DNA of 57,038 bases from JACKCB01 sp964452775 (GTDB lineage Bacteria; Chloroflexota; Anaerolineae; Promineifilales; Promineifilaceae). Each line of letters begins with the position of its first letter. The first letter of the stretch is position 1. Under the pieces are notes generated by a model, which saw nothing but the letters and a program-made list of their open reading frames with translations, ran no database searches and was not told the origin of the DNA. The stretch covers positions 1-57,038 of the forward strand of contig CAYVQP010000021.1 of NCBI GenBank assembly GCA_964452775.1, given 5' to 3'. The position numbers and the translations under genes are program-made. Positions 41,868 through 50,293 of the stretch are shown here, piece by piece.

Positions 41868-44360
41868 CTATGACTCGTCGTCCGCGTCCGTAACGCCATC
41901 ATCGGCGGCCGCGCGCTTCAGAACCCGGTCAATGACCGGTTCCGGCTCCACCAGCGGCTGCTGAAGTGCCACTTCCAGCACTTCTTCCATGTGCGCCACC
42001 TGCACAAAGTTCATCCCCTGGCGCAGCTTCCTGGGTATCTCCAGCAAGTCGGTTTCATTGCGCTGGGGCATGACGAAAGTGTGCACACCGGCTCGCCGCG
42101 CCGCCAACGCCTTCTCTCGTATTCCGCCAACCGGCAACACCCGCCCGCGCAGGGTGATCTCGCCCGTCATGCCCACCTCGCGGCGCACCGGCCGGTTGGT
42201 GAAGGCGGAAATGAGAGCCGTGGCCAGGGTCACGCCGGCGGATGGGCCGTCCTTGGGCACCGCGCCTTCCGGGATGTGGATGTGCACATCAATCTGCTCA
42301 AAGACGCTGTCGTCAATACCCAGCGCCTCCGCCCGGCTGCGGGTGTAAGTCATGGCCGCCTGCGCGCTCTCCTGCATAATCTCGCCCAATTGGCCGGTGA
42401 GGGTTAACGTGCCTTTGCCGGCCATCAGGTTCACTTCGATGAACATCGTATCCCCGCCGCTGGGCGTCCAGGCGACGCCGGTGGCGACCCCGACCTCATC
42501 TTCTTCGCGCAGCGCCTCTCTGGTAAAGAGCGGAGGGCCGATCAGGTCGGCCAGCCTTTCCGCCCGGATGCGGTGCGGATAACGCTTCTTCTCTGCCACG
42601 CGCCGGGCGACCTTCCGGCAGATATTGGCGATCTCGCGCTCGAAATTGCGCACGCCGGCTTCGTAAGTGTAGTCGCGGATCAGGGTCTGTAGAGCGTCGG
42701 TTTCGTAATGGAGGCCGTCTTCGTTCAAGCCGTGCTGGCTCAATTGCCGCGGGATCAGGAAGCGGCGGGCGATCTCGATCTTCTCCTCTTCCAGGTAGCC
42801 GGGAAACTCAACCACCTCCATCCGGTCTAGCAGTGCCGGCGGTATGGGGTCGAGTGTGTTGGCGGTGGCCACAAACAGGACTCGAGACAGGTCGTAATCA
42901 ATGTCCAAGTAATGGTCTACAAAGGCCTTGTTTTGTTCCGGGTCCAGCACTTCCAGCAGGGCGGCTGCCGGATCGCCGCGAAAATCCTGGCCGATCTTGT
43001 CCACCTCGTCCAGGACAAACAGCGGATTCACCGTTCCCGCCCGGCGCATCGCCTGCAGGATGCGCCCCGGCAATGCCCCGATATAGGTGCGCCGATGGCC
43101 GCGAATCTCTGCTTCGTCGCGTACTCCGCCCAGGCTGACGCGCAGGAAATCACGCTCCAGCGCCCGCGCAATCGAGCGGCCCATGGAAGTCTTGCCCGTG
43201 CCGGGTGGGCCGACAAAGCAGAGGATGGGTGTCTTCATCTGCTGGGGGGCGAGCTGCTTGACGGCGATGAACTCGAGGATACGCTCCTTGGCCTTGGCGA
43301 GGCCGTAGTGATCTTCTTCCAACACCTGGGCGGCGTGGATTACATCCAGGTTGTCTTCCGATACCTCGGTCCAGGGGAGGTCCAGGATCCAGTCGAGATA
43401 GGTGCGGATGATGCCGACTTCCGGCGACATGGGCGGCATAGCCTGTAGCCGGGCTACCTCTTTGTCGGCGCGAGCGCGCACGTCAGCCGGCAGCGCCTTG
43501 GCCAACAACGTCTCCTTCAGCTCGTCCAGCTCCTGCGCGAAGATGTCCATCTCGCCCAGTTCGCCCTGGATGACGCGCATCTGCTCACGCAAGAAGTGCT
43601 CCCGCTGCGAGCGATCCATTTCCTCCTGTACGCGGGAGTGAATCTGGTCTTCCAGTTCCAGGACGTCCAGTTCGCGGGCGAGCACGGTGTTCACCTTGTG
43701 GAGCCGGGCGTTGGGATCGATCGTCTCCAGGATGTCCTGCCGGGTGGCGACAGCCAGATTCATGGTAGAGGCGATGAAGTCAGCCAGCCAACCCGGCTCA
43801 TCAATGTTGATGGCGTAGGTGTAGGCGTCTTCCGGTAGGCTCCGATTCAGGTCCACAATGCGCTCAAAGGAGGCCATCACGGCCCGCATGAGGGCTTCCG
43901 TGCTGGGTTGCCAGCTCTCCGGTTCGTATATAGCGCGCGCCCGCACGCGGATGTACGGCTCCCACTGCGTGAACTCCAGCAATTGCATCCTGCGCCGGCC
44001 CTGGGCCAGGGCGCTGTTGGAGTTGTCCGGCATGCGCAAGGTGCGCCCGATCGCTACCTCGGTGCCGACGTCGTAAATGTCTTTGGCAGCCGGATTGGAT
44101 TCATCGGCGTTGCGCTGGGCAGCCACAATCAAGTTCTCGCCGTTCGCCAGCGCTGCCTGCAGGGCAGCCAGCGAGCGATCCCGGCCAATAAAGAGCGGGA
44201 CCACCATCTGCGGATAAAGCACCATGTCGCGCAGCGGTAGAAAAGGGCATTCGACGACCGATTCCTCGTCGCCCTTCTTTCTGCTCACGCGTTTTTCACC
44301 AAAGTCCATGGTTCCCAGCAGGTCGGGGAACTGCATGTATTCAAAGTCGTCTTGGTCCAT
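41868..44360 (-). CDS. lon: ATP-dependent protease Lon
   Basis: The 830-residue protein starts at ATG 44360. Domains in order: N-terminal substrate-binding domain (about 37-235, PFLPLRDMVLYPQMVVPLFI), coiled region, AAA+ module with Walker A GPPGTGKTSMG (near 385) and Walker B LFVLDEVDKIG, and the S16 protease domain. The catalytic Ser is in KDGPSAGVTLA (near 706) and Lys in GGIREKALAARR. It degrades misfolded and regulatory proteins in the cytoplasm. Length fits the family. The acidic C-terminal tail is short. Confidence 0.95.
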   Translation of the reverse strand: MDQDDFEYMQFPDLLGTMDFGEKRVSRKKGDEESVVECPFLPLRDMVLYPQMVVPLFIGRDRSLAALQAALANGENLIVAAQRNADESNPAAKDIYDVGTEVAIGRTLRMPDNSNSALAQGRRRMQLLEFTQWEPYIRVRARAIYEPESWQPSTEALMRAVMASFERIVDLNRSLPEDAYTYAINIDEPGWLADFIASTMNLAVATRQDILETIDPNARLHKVNTVLARELDVLELEDQIHSRVQEEMDRSQREHFLREQMRVIQGELGEMDIFAQELDELKETLLAKALPADVRARADKEVARLQAMPPMSPEVGIIRTYLDWILDLPWTEVSEDNLDVIHAAQVLEEDHYGLAKAKERILEFIAVKQLAPQQMKTPILCFVGPPGTGKTSMGRSIARALERDFLRVSLGGVRDEAEIRGHRRTYIGALPGRILQAMRRAGTVNPLFVLDEVDKIGQDFRGDPAAALLEVLDPEQNKAFVDHYLDIDYDLSRVLFVATANTLDPIPPALLDRMEVVEFPGYLEEEKIEIARRFLIPRQLSQHGLNEDGLHYETDALQTLIRDYTYEAGVRNFEREIANICRKVARRVAEKKRYPHRIRAERLADLIGPPLFTREALREEDEVGVATGVAWTPSGGDTMFIEVNLMAGKGTLTLTGQLGEIMQESAQAAMTYTRSRAEALGIDDSVFEQIDVHIHIPEGAVPKDGPSAGVTLATALISAFTNRPVRREVGMTGEITLRGRVLPVGGIREKALAARRAGVHTFVMPQRNETDLLEIPRKLRQGMNFVQVAHMEEVLEVALQQPLVEPEPVIDRVLKRAAADDGVTDADDES

Positions 44361-44387
44361 CTAATCCCTGATCGCCTCAGTGGACAA

Positions 44388-44451
44388 AACCCCGCAACTC
44401 TGTCTGGACTCTACTCCAGAACGAATGTGCTCCCCAGGGGCTGCGGGGTGT
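44388..44451. repeat. Dispersed palindrome, degenerate copy
   Basis: AAACCCCGCAACTC (about 44387-44400) faces GGGGCTGCGGGGTG (44437-44450), between lon and folC. Arms have drifted but retain the CCCCGC/GCGGGG core. Confidence 0.55.
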
Positions 44452-44505
44452 ACAAAGAAACCTTGCGAGCCAAACCACTCAGGTGGTTGTCACATCCACA
44501 TGGGG

Positions 44506-45345
44506 CTAAAAAAGCGATTGTAGACTGTCCCAACGATTAAGCAAATCACCAACCACGAAGATGGAGCCGGTAATACAGATGAGGTCGGCCGGTCCGGCGA
44601 CTGCGACCGCCGCCGTCACGGCTTGCGCCACGTCCGGGTAGGTAGCCACGTCAAACCCGAGTTCAGCGGCCATGCCGGCTACCTCCTCCGGCGCAGCCCG
44701 GCGCGGATGATCAGCGCCGGTGATGATAGCGCCGGCCGCCGCCGGCAATAGGATACTCAGCATCTCATGAATATTCTTGTCAGCAGAAAAGCCCAATACG
44801 AGCCAGAGCCGCTCATAGCTGAAGTCCGACTGCAAGGCGGCGGCCAGCCGGGCGACAGAATCCGGATTGTGGGCGCAGTCAATGAGGACGGTAGGCGAGC
44901 CGGTGCGCCTGACCAGCGTTTGCAGCCGGCCGGGCCAGAAGACCTGGGCCAATCCTCGCTGCATGGCGGGCAGGGTGATGGATGGGAAATGCCGGCCGGC
45001 CTGACACAGAGCGGCGATAGCTACCAGCGCATTCTCCCGCTGAAAGTCGCCGGCTAAGGGAACCCGGAAGCGGCTGCCGGCGGGCGCGCAGGCCGGCTCC
45101 GGACTGCGGACGATCTCGATTTGCTGNNNNNNNNNNNNNNNNNNNNNNNNNNNNNNNNNNNNNNNNNNNNNNNNNNNNNNNNNNNNNNNNNNNNNNNNNN
45201 NNNNNNNNNNNNNNNNNNNNNNNNNNCGGGCCGGATCCATCTTCTCCGGCGCGTAAACATCGGTCATCTTGCGTTCGTAGTTGATAAAGCCGTACAGGTA
45301 GGCCAGGGCCTCTTGATAGCGAGTTTCAATTTGCATGGGCGGCAT
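44506..45345 (-). CDS. folC: Folylpolyglutamate synthase, interrupted by assembly gap
   Basis: The visible ends are those of FolC, which adds glutamates to folates. The N-terminal RYQEALAYLYGFINYERK is intact. After the N run the C-terminal Mur-ligase domain contains AGDFQRENALVAIAALC, LIDCAHNPDSVARL, LVLGFSADKNIHEML and the terminal ITGSIFVVGD. The middle, including the P-loop GTKGKGS, is absent: by family length (about 430 residues) some 150 or more residues are missing, more than 100 N can hold. Start ATG 45345 is chosen for AGAGG upstream. Confidence 0.8.
   Translation of the reverse strand: MPPMQIETRYQEALAYLYGFINYERKMTDVYAPEKMDPAXXXXXXXXXXXXXXXXXXXXXXXXXXXXXXXXXXQQIEIVRSPEPACAPAGSRFRVPLAGDFQRENALVAIAALCQAGRHFPSITLPAMQRGLAQVFWPGRLQTLVRRTGSPTVLIDCAHNPDSVARLAAALQSDFSYERLWLVLGFSADKNIHEMLSILLPAAAGAIITGADHPRRAAPEEVAGMAAELGFDVATYPDVAQAVTAAVAVAGPADLICITGSIFVVGDLLNRWDSLQSLF
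45127..45226. other. Assembly gap (100 N) inside folC
   Basis: A run of exactly 100 N. The flanking folC pieces need clearly more than 100 bases to join, so the length is a placeholder. Confidence 0.95.
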
Positions 45346-45371
45346 TAAAGTGGACCTCTCAGCAGGGAGGC

Positions 45372-45436
45372 GCAAACCCCGCAGCTCTTGTGGAATGTGT
45401 TTGCCCTCGCAGGGTCCCCGGAAGGAGCTGCAAGGA
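45372..45436. repeat. Dispersed palindrome, degenerate copy
   Basis: AAACCCCGCAGCTC (45374-45387) faces AGGAGCTGCAAGG (about 45423-45435). It lies between pdxT and folC. Confidence 0.55.
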
Positions 45437-45479
45437 TTGCATACAGGGCAGGCGTGCAGTCAGGCGGTTCAGGGGTGAA

Positions 45480-46085
45480 TCAGGCAATCTCGCCGGCGGC
45501 CTGCCGGGCGACCAACTGCAGAAAGTATTGATGAAAGCGTGAGTCGCCGGTCAGCTCGGGATGAAAGGCGGTGACCAGCAGATGGCCCTGCTGAGCGGCG
45601 ACGGGCGTGCCGTCTGCCAGGCGGGCAATGATATGCGCACCGGCGTCTTCGTCCGCGCTGACCAGTCGCGGCGCGCGAATGAAGATGGCCGGGAAGGGTA
45701 TATCGCCGATGGCAGCGTCGAACACCGGCGCCGCCAGCCCCACTTCAAAGCTGTCCACCTGTCGGCCAAAGGCGTTGCGCTCCACGGTGATGTCCATCAC
45801 GCCTAATAGGGGCTGGTCCATGCCGATGTCCCGGGCCATGAAGATCATGCCGGCGCACGTTCCCCATACGGCTTTCTCGGCGGCAAATTGGCGCAGCGGC
45901 TCCATCAGGTGGTAGAGGACAGCCAGTTTGCCGATGGTAGTGCTTTCGCCGCCGGGAATGATCAGCCCGTCCAGGCCGGTCAAATCGGCCGGCAGTCGCA
46001 CCTCCACCGCTTCGACGCCCAGCGACCGCAACATCTTGATATGTTCAATGAACGCCCCCTGCAGGGCCAGGACGCCGATCTTCAT
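45480..46085 (-). CDS. pdxT: PLP synthase glutaminase subunit
   Basis: The 201-residue class I glutaminase starts at ATG 46085 with GGAG upstream. It feeds ammonia from glutamine to PdxS. IGVLALQGAFIEH opens the chain, IIPGGESTTIG is the oxyanion region, the catalytic Cys (near 77) is in GTCAGM, and the His/Glu pair is in AFHPEL. It follows pdxS on the same strand; the 60-base gap between them holds a perfect 32-bp palindrome. Confidence 0.95.
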   Translation of the reverse strand: MKIGVLALQGAFIEHIKMLRSLGVEAVEVRLPADLTGLDGLIIPGGESTTIGKLAVLYHLMEPLRQFAAEKAVWGTCAGMIFMARDIGMDQPLLGVMDITVERNAFGRQVDSFEVGLAAPVFDAAIGDIPFPAIFIRAPRLVSADEDAGAHIIARLADGTPVAAQQGHLLVTAFHPELTGDSRFHQYFLQLVARQAAGEIA

Positions 46086-46107
46086 CAACTCTCCACAAAA
46101 AGGGGGG

Positions 46108-46139
46108 AGGTGTGGTGAACCGCGCGGTTCACCACACCT
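46108..46139. promoter_or_regulatory. Perfect 32-bp palindrome between pdxS and pdxT
   Basis: AGGTGTGGTGAACCG (46108-46122) and CGGTTCACCACACCT (46125-46139) are perfect 15-bp arms with a 2-base centre. On the minus-strand message it follows the pdxS stop by 6 bases and is followed by CCCCCCTTTTTGTGG. It therefore looks like a terminator or attenuator that would lower pdxT relative to pdxS. Confidence 0.7.
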
Positions 46140-46145
46140 ATCACT

Positions 46146-47057
46146 TTACCAACCGCGGACGGCGAGCTGCTGCTCTTTGGACAGAGTGCTGGCGGAAATA
46201 CCGACCATCGGCTCGCCCAACTTCTCGCTGACGCGGGCCAGGATCTCCGGATTGTTGTAGTGGGTGGTGGCCTCTACAATGGCGCGGGCGCGGCGAGCGG
46301 GATCGCCACTCTTGAAAATGCCGGAGCCGACGAAGATGCCGTCCACGCCGAGCTGCATCATCAAACCGGCGTCGGCTGGGGTGGCGATGCCGCCGGCGGC
46401 GAAGTTGACCACCGGCAACCGGCCCAACTGCTTGGTCTCAACGACCAGCTCGTAGGGTGCGCCGATTTCCTTGGCATAGGCCATCAGCTCCTCGTCCGGG
46501 GTCAGCTGCAATCGTCTGATGTCGCCCAACACGGCGCGGGCGTGGCGCACCGCCTCGACGACGTCGCCGGTGCCGGCTTCGCCCTTGGTGCGAATCATGG
46601 CCGCGCCTTCCCCGATGCGGCGCAGCGCCTCGCCCAGGTTACGGCAGCCGCATACAAAGGGCACCTTGAAGTTGTGCTTCAGCACATGGTGCGCCTCATC
46701 CGCCGGAGTCAATACCTCGCTCTCGTCAATGAAGTCTACGCCAATCGCTTCCAGGATCTGCGCCTCGACGAAGTGACCGATGCGGCATTTGGCCATCACC
46801 GGGATGCTGACCGCGGCGATGATCTCCTTGATCAGACCGGGATCAGACATGCGCGCCAGGCCGCCGTCGCGGCGGATATCGGCCGGCACGCGCTCCAGGG
46901 CCATCACGGCAACTGCGCCGGCTTCCTCCGCGATCACCGCCTGGTCGGGGGTCACCACGTCCATGATCACCCCGCCCTTCAACATTTGGGCCAGACCGCG
47001 CTTCACGCGCTCGCTGCCGACTTCACCCTGCGCACCGTTCTTCTTGCCGTTCTCCAT
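46146..47057 (-). CDS. pdxS: PLP synthase lyase subunit
   Basis: The 303-residue TIM-barrel enzyme makes pyridoxal 5'-phosphate from ribose 5-phosphate, glyceraldehyde 3-phosphate and ammonia. The Schiff-base lysine K90 is in VMAKCRIGHF (Lys81 of the Bacillus enzyme) and the second K158 is in RTKGEAGTG. GVIMDVVTPDQA and GGIATPADAGLMMQLG are conserved. The ATG at 47057 is preceded by CAGGAG that belongs to the adjacent 55-bp tandem array, so the ribosome site of pdxS is array-derived. Confidence 0.97.
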   Translation of the reverse strand: MENGKKNGAQGEVGSERVKRGLAQMLKGGVIMDVVTPDQAVIAEEAGAVAVMALERVPADIRRDGGLARMSDPGLIKEIIAAVSIPVMAKCRIGHFVEAQILEAIGVDFIDESEVLTPADEAHHVLKHNFKVPFVCGCRNLGEALRRIGEGAAMIRTKGEAGTGDVVEAVRHARAVLGDIRRLQLTPDEELMAYAKEIGAPYELVVETKQLGRLPVVNFAAGGIATPADAGLMMQLGVDGIFVGSGIFKSGDPARRARAIVEATTHYNNPEILARVSEKLGEPMVGISASTLSKEQQLAVRGW

Positions 47058-47068
47058 TGTTCACATCT

Positions 47069-47554
47069 CTCCTGTAAATCGAAATTGTATTTCGATGCCG
47101 ATTTGGAAAATCGGGTTACGCTTCTCCTGTAAATCGAAATTGTGTTTCGATACCGATTTGGAAAATCGGGTTACGCTTCTCCTGTAAATCGAAATTGTNN
47201 NNNNNNNNNNNNNNNNNNNNNNNNNNNNNNNNNNNNNNNNNNNNNNNNNNNNNNNNNNNNNNNNNNNNNNNNNNNNNNNNNNNNNNNNNNNNNNNNNNGT
47301 TTCGATACCGATTTGGAAAATCGGGTTACGCTTCTCCTGTAAATCGAAATTGTGTTTCGATACCGATTTGGAAAATCGGGTTACGCTTCTCCTGTAAATC
47401 GAAATTGTATTTCGATGCCGATTTGGAAAATCGGGTTACACATCTCCTGTAAATCGAAATTTCATTTCGATGCCGATTTGGAAAATCGGGTTACACATCT
47501 CCTGTAAATCGAAATTTCATTTCGATACCGATTTGGAAAATCGGGTTACATCTC
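47069..47554. repeat. 55-bp tandem repeat array upstream of pdxS
   Basis: Units start at 47069, 47124, 47179, (gap), 47334, 47389, 47444 and 47499, exactly 55 bp apart. A typical unit runs CTCCTGTAAATCGAAATTGT, then TTTCGATRCCGATTTGG, then AAAATCGGGTTACRCWT. Each unit holds two hairpins: ATCGAAAT/ATTTCGAT and CCGATTT/AAATCGG. Variation between units is limited to a few positions (GTGT or GTAT or TTCAT; GCTT or ACAT). On the minus strand each unit ends in CAGGAG. There are no unique spacers, so this is not CRISPR. The rest of 47058-47695 shows nothing else. Confidence 0.95.
47199..47298. other. Assembly gap (100 N) inside the tandem array
   Basis: Sequence stops after base 20 of a unit and resumes at base 21 of a unit. 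The true missing length should be a whole number of 55-bp units (possibly zero); 100 is not, so the gap is a placeholder. Confidence 0.95.
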
Positions 47555-47695
47555 TATCCCTCAACTCATGAGAACTCTTTGCTCGTTCGAGTCTCTGTGA
47601 TCCCGGCTTCAATTGTATGCGGGCGCCAAAGTGGGGACAAGCGAATTGGTATAGTGAATCTTACTCAGTGGCGGAGAAAAGTTGACCAATCTTCA

Positions 47696-48451
47696 CTATC
47701 TTGATTGTGCAGGGATATCCGGACCGGCAGCCGGCTTCTCCAGTACCAGCAAGTGTGAAATACCGAACACGCGAAGAGGGGTCTTTTCAGCAGCGTAGAG
47801 CAGGCGTTTGAGCAGGCGTCCGGCTCGCGGGTAGCGCCGCTCAATGTTATCGTAGCCGCCAAAGATGCGCGTGTGCTCGATCACGCGCACCGGTAGATCG
47901 GCAAACAGAGCGCGCAATGCGCCGGCTGAGTAAGTGCGCACGTGCGGAGCCAGCCGGTTACGCAACGCGTCGGGCAGGTAGTTTACCAGCGGGATATTGC
48001 CGAACTTATACTCGCCGCGCCAATAGATGCCGTGCTGTTCCACGGGATACCAGCGGTTGGGACAGAAGATCAGGATGCGACCGCCGGGCCGGCAGACGCG
48101 CGCCATTTCACGCACGTACTGGGCATCGTCGGTCACGTGCTCGATGACCTCATTGCTCAAGATGAAGTCGAAGGTGTCCGCTGTAAAGGGGAGCGTTTCG
48201 GCTGCGGCGAGGGCAATGCCGGTGGCGTGCGCTAAGGCCTGCACCGCACGCTCGTGCTCAATCTCGATGCCGAATCGCTGCTCGGAATAGGGGGTTAACG
48301 CCTGCAGATAGGTGCCCAATCCACAGCCGTTATCCAGGATGCGGCCGGCGAGATTGGCCCATTGCCGGATCATATGCAGCCGGCGTTCCTGTCCGGAACG
48401 CCACACATAGCCCGGCTCCCCACGCAGGGCAGCTTTATCGGAATGGCTCAT
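47696..48451 (-). CDS. Class I SAM-dependent methyltransferase
   Basis: The 251-residue protein has the SAM-binding motif ILDNGCGLGTYLQAL near 40-54, the acidic residue in FGIEIEHER, then ETLPFTADTFDFILSNEVIEHV, a UbiE/Methyltransf_11-type motif. CRPGGRILIFCPNR follows. The C-terminal part has an aromatic region (GIYWRGEYKFGN) and no membrane helix. Substrate unknown. It follows the uracil-DNA glycosylase gene by about 25 bases on the same strand and may be in its operon. Confidence 0.85.
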   Translation of the reverse strand: MSHSDKAALRGEPGYVWRSGQERRLHMIRQWANLAGRILDNGCGLGTYLQALTPYSEQRFGIEIEHERAVQALAHATGIALAAAETLPFTADTFDFILSNEVIEHVTDDAQYVREMARVCRPGGRILIFCPNRWYPVEQHGIYWRGEYKFGNIPLVNYLPDALRNRLAPHVRTYSAGALRALFADLPVRVIEHTRIFGGYDNIERRYPRAGRLLKRLLYAAEKTPLRVFGISHLLVLEKPAAGPDIPAQSR

Positions 48452-48476
48452 TCGTGACGGTGACCGCTTCTGCCGG

Positions 48477-49106
48477 TCATGGGCTGCCCACTATTTCATC
48501 GTATTTGCGCCGGACTTCCTGAATATCGTGCCAGGTGAGCGCCTTCGGCCCGTCGGGTTCGCGGGACGGGTTGCGTAGCAGGTAGGAGGGGTGGAAGATG
48601 GGCATGACCCAGCGACCGTGCCAGGCGTGCCACTGCCCGCGCAGACGGGTGATGCCGGTCAAATTGAGCAGGGATTCGGCGGCCACATTGCCGGTCAGCA
48701 GTATGATGGCGGGATCGATCAGGCGGATGATCTCCAGCAAATAGGGGCGATAGCCTTCGATCTCTTCTTTCGTGGGCTTGCGAAAGGAATTGACATCCTC
48801 CCCCGGCGGCAGGCGGAACACGGAATTGGAGATGAACACGTCCTGCTCAGGGTCGAAGTGAGCGGCCTCCAGTATCTTGTCCAACAATTGTCCGGCGCGG
48901 CCCACAAACGGCTTGCCCACCCGATTCTCTTCCGGGCCGGGAGCTTCGCCCACGATCATCAGCCGGGCCTGCGGGTTGCCGCGATAGATGACCACATTGG
49001 TGCCGGCGGCATGCAACGGATCGTCGGTCATCGTCATCATGTGAGCGACCAGCTCATCCAGGGAAGCGTAGTACTTGGGCCGTTCTTCAAATAAGCCGAA
49101 TTGCAT
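48477..49106 (-). CDS. Uracil-DNA glycosylase superfamily protein lacking Fe-S cysteines
   Basis: The 209-residue protein starts at ATG 49106 with a strong AGGAGGGAC. Family-4/5-like motif A GEAPGPEENRVGKPFVGRAG (53-72) and the C-terminal HPSYLLR (near 172) are present, so it should remove uracil from DNA. Classical family 4 enzymes have four cysteines for a 4Fe-4S cluster. Here the expected positions read VAHMMTM near 20-26, SVFRLPP and EGYRPYL, and the whole protein contains no cysteine. It is therefore a cluster-less branch. Downstream of the korAB terminator. Confidence 0.8.
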   Translation of the reverse strand: MQFGLFEERPKYYASLDELVAHMMTMTDDPLHAAGTNVVIYRGNPQARLMIVGEAPGPEENRVGKPFVGRAGQLLDKILEAAHFDPEQDVFISNSVFRLPPGEDVNSFRKPTKEEIEGYRPYLLEIIRLIDPAIILLTGNVAAESLLNLTGITRLRGQWHAWHGRWVMPIFHPSYLLRNPSREPDGPKALTWHDIQEVRRKYDEIVGSP

Positions 49107-49192
49107 CGTCCCTCCTCACCTGCTAACCAATGCCTGTATCTTACCGTAGGGTAAGGATGGCAAGCAAGTCACAAGGTGCGGCAGGCAAACAA

Positions 49193-49225
49193 AAAAAGTG
49201 GAGGCGTAAGACGTCTCCACTTTTT
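49193..49225. terminator. Bidirectional intrinsic terminator after korB
   Basis: AAAAAGTGGAG (49193-49203) pairs with CTCCACTTTTT (49215-49225) around an 11-nt loop that can add two more pairs. On the minus strand the stem ends in TTTTT, closing the korA-korB message 25 bases after the korB stop. Confidence 0.9.
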
Positions 49226-49249
49226 AATTACCTGCTGTACCGGGGCGAG

Positions 49250-50293
49250 TTACATGTAGCGGTTAAGCAGTTCCGCCAGCTTCTCTCGGGAAGGGCGCAG
49301 TTTCTCATCCGGCAGTTGCGCCAGGGGCACATCGCCGAGATTGCTCAGTTCCGCCAGGCCGGGTCGATCGGGATTGAAGTAGATCAGGCCGGTGATGAAC
49401 TCTTGATTACGTTCGGCGCGGTTTAGGCGGACCAGCGCAGCTTCGCGATCGGTGGGGTCGTAGTCCACGTCCAGCTTGCGCAGCCGGATTTCGGAGCCGT
49501 CATGCAGCTCGACCACGCGCAGTTCGCCGGGCCCATACTCCTCGATCATAATCTCATCCCGCACAGGCACGTAGCCGATTTCGTGCAATCGCTCGGCGTG
49601 CTCCTTGCCAAAGCCGTAGCTCTTGGTGGAGGTATCCTCATTGTTGAAGGCGACGCAGGGACTGATGATGTCCAGCACGGCCGTGCCGCGGTGGCTAAGG
49701 GCGGCTTTCAGCAGTTCACGCACCTGGGAGGCGTCGCCGGAGAAGGAACGGGCCACGAAGCCGCAGCCGGCCATAATCGCTTCCATGCAGATGTCAACCG
49801 GCGGGAACTCATTGGTGCCGGCGTACTTCAGGGTCTGGCCCTCGTCGGCGGTGGCCGAGAACTGGCCCTTGGTCAGGCCGTAGACGCCGTTATTCTCCAC
49901 GATGTAGACCATGCGCACGTTGCGCCGGCAGAGATGCTTGAATTGACCCATGCCGATGCTGCCCGTGTCGCCGTCGCCGCTGACTCCAATAGCGCGCAAG
50001 GTGTGATTGGCCATGAGAGCGCCCGTACCGATAGCCGGCATGCGCCCGTGCAACGAATTGAATCCGTGCGACATGCCGAGGAAATAGGCCGGCGATTTAC
50101 TGGAACAGCCAATGCCGCTCAACTTGATGATTTCATGGGGCCGGATGCTCAACTCATACGCGACCTGAATGATCTGGTTGGCGATGGAGTTGTGCCCGCA
50201 ACCCTGACACAAGGTGGTAGGGCTGCCTTTATAGTCGGAAAACTCCAGGCCAATGCTGTTGACCCGCTGGCGTCCTCGGGTGACTGTACTCAT
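49250..50293 (-). CDS. korB: 2-oxoacid:ferredoxin oxidoreductase, beta subunit
   Basis: The 347-residue subunit starts at an ATG overlapping the korA stop (ATGA). It has the 4Fe-4S and ThDP features: TLCQGCGHNSI near 28, IGCSSKSP near 62, the ThDP motif SGDGDTGSIGMGQFKH and VENNGVYGLTKGQ. With KorA it oxidises 2-oxoglutarate (or another 2-oxoacid) to acyl-CoA using ferredoxin. The extra C-terminal tail (about 290-347) is usual for this type. Confidence 0.93.
   Translation of the reverse strand: MSTVTRGRQRVNSIGLEFSDYKGSPTTLCQGCGHNSIANQIIQVAYELSIRPHEIIKLSGIGCSSKSPAYFLGMSHGFNSLHGRMPAIGTGALMANHTLRAIGVSGDGDTGSIGMGQFKHLCRRNVRMVYIVENNGVYGLTKGQFSATADEGQTLKYAGTNEFPPVDICMEAIMAGCGFVARSFSGDASQVRELLKAALSHRGTAVLDIISPCVAFNNEDTSTKSYGFGKEHAERLHEIGYVPVRDEIMIEEYGPGELRVVELHDGSEIRLRKLDVDYDPTDREAALVRLNRAERNQEFITGLIYFNPDRPGLAELSNLGDVPLAQLPDEKLRPSREKLAELLNRYM

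Noticed and set aside
47142..47452. Repetitive peptide frames within the 55-bp array
   Set aside because: 55 is not a multiple of 3, frames run through the N gap, and there are no ribosome sites; these are chance readings of the repeat.
47069..47554. CRISPR array
   Set aside because: Whole 55-bp units are repeated with only scattered substitutions. There are no unique spacers and no cas genes.
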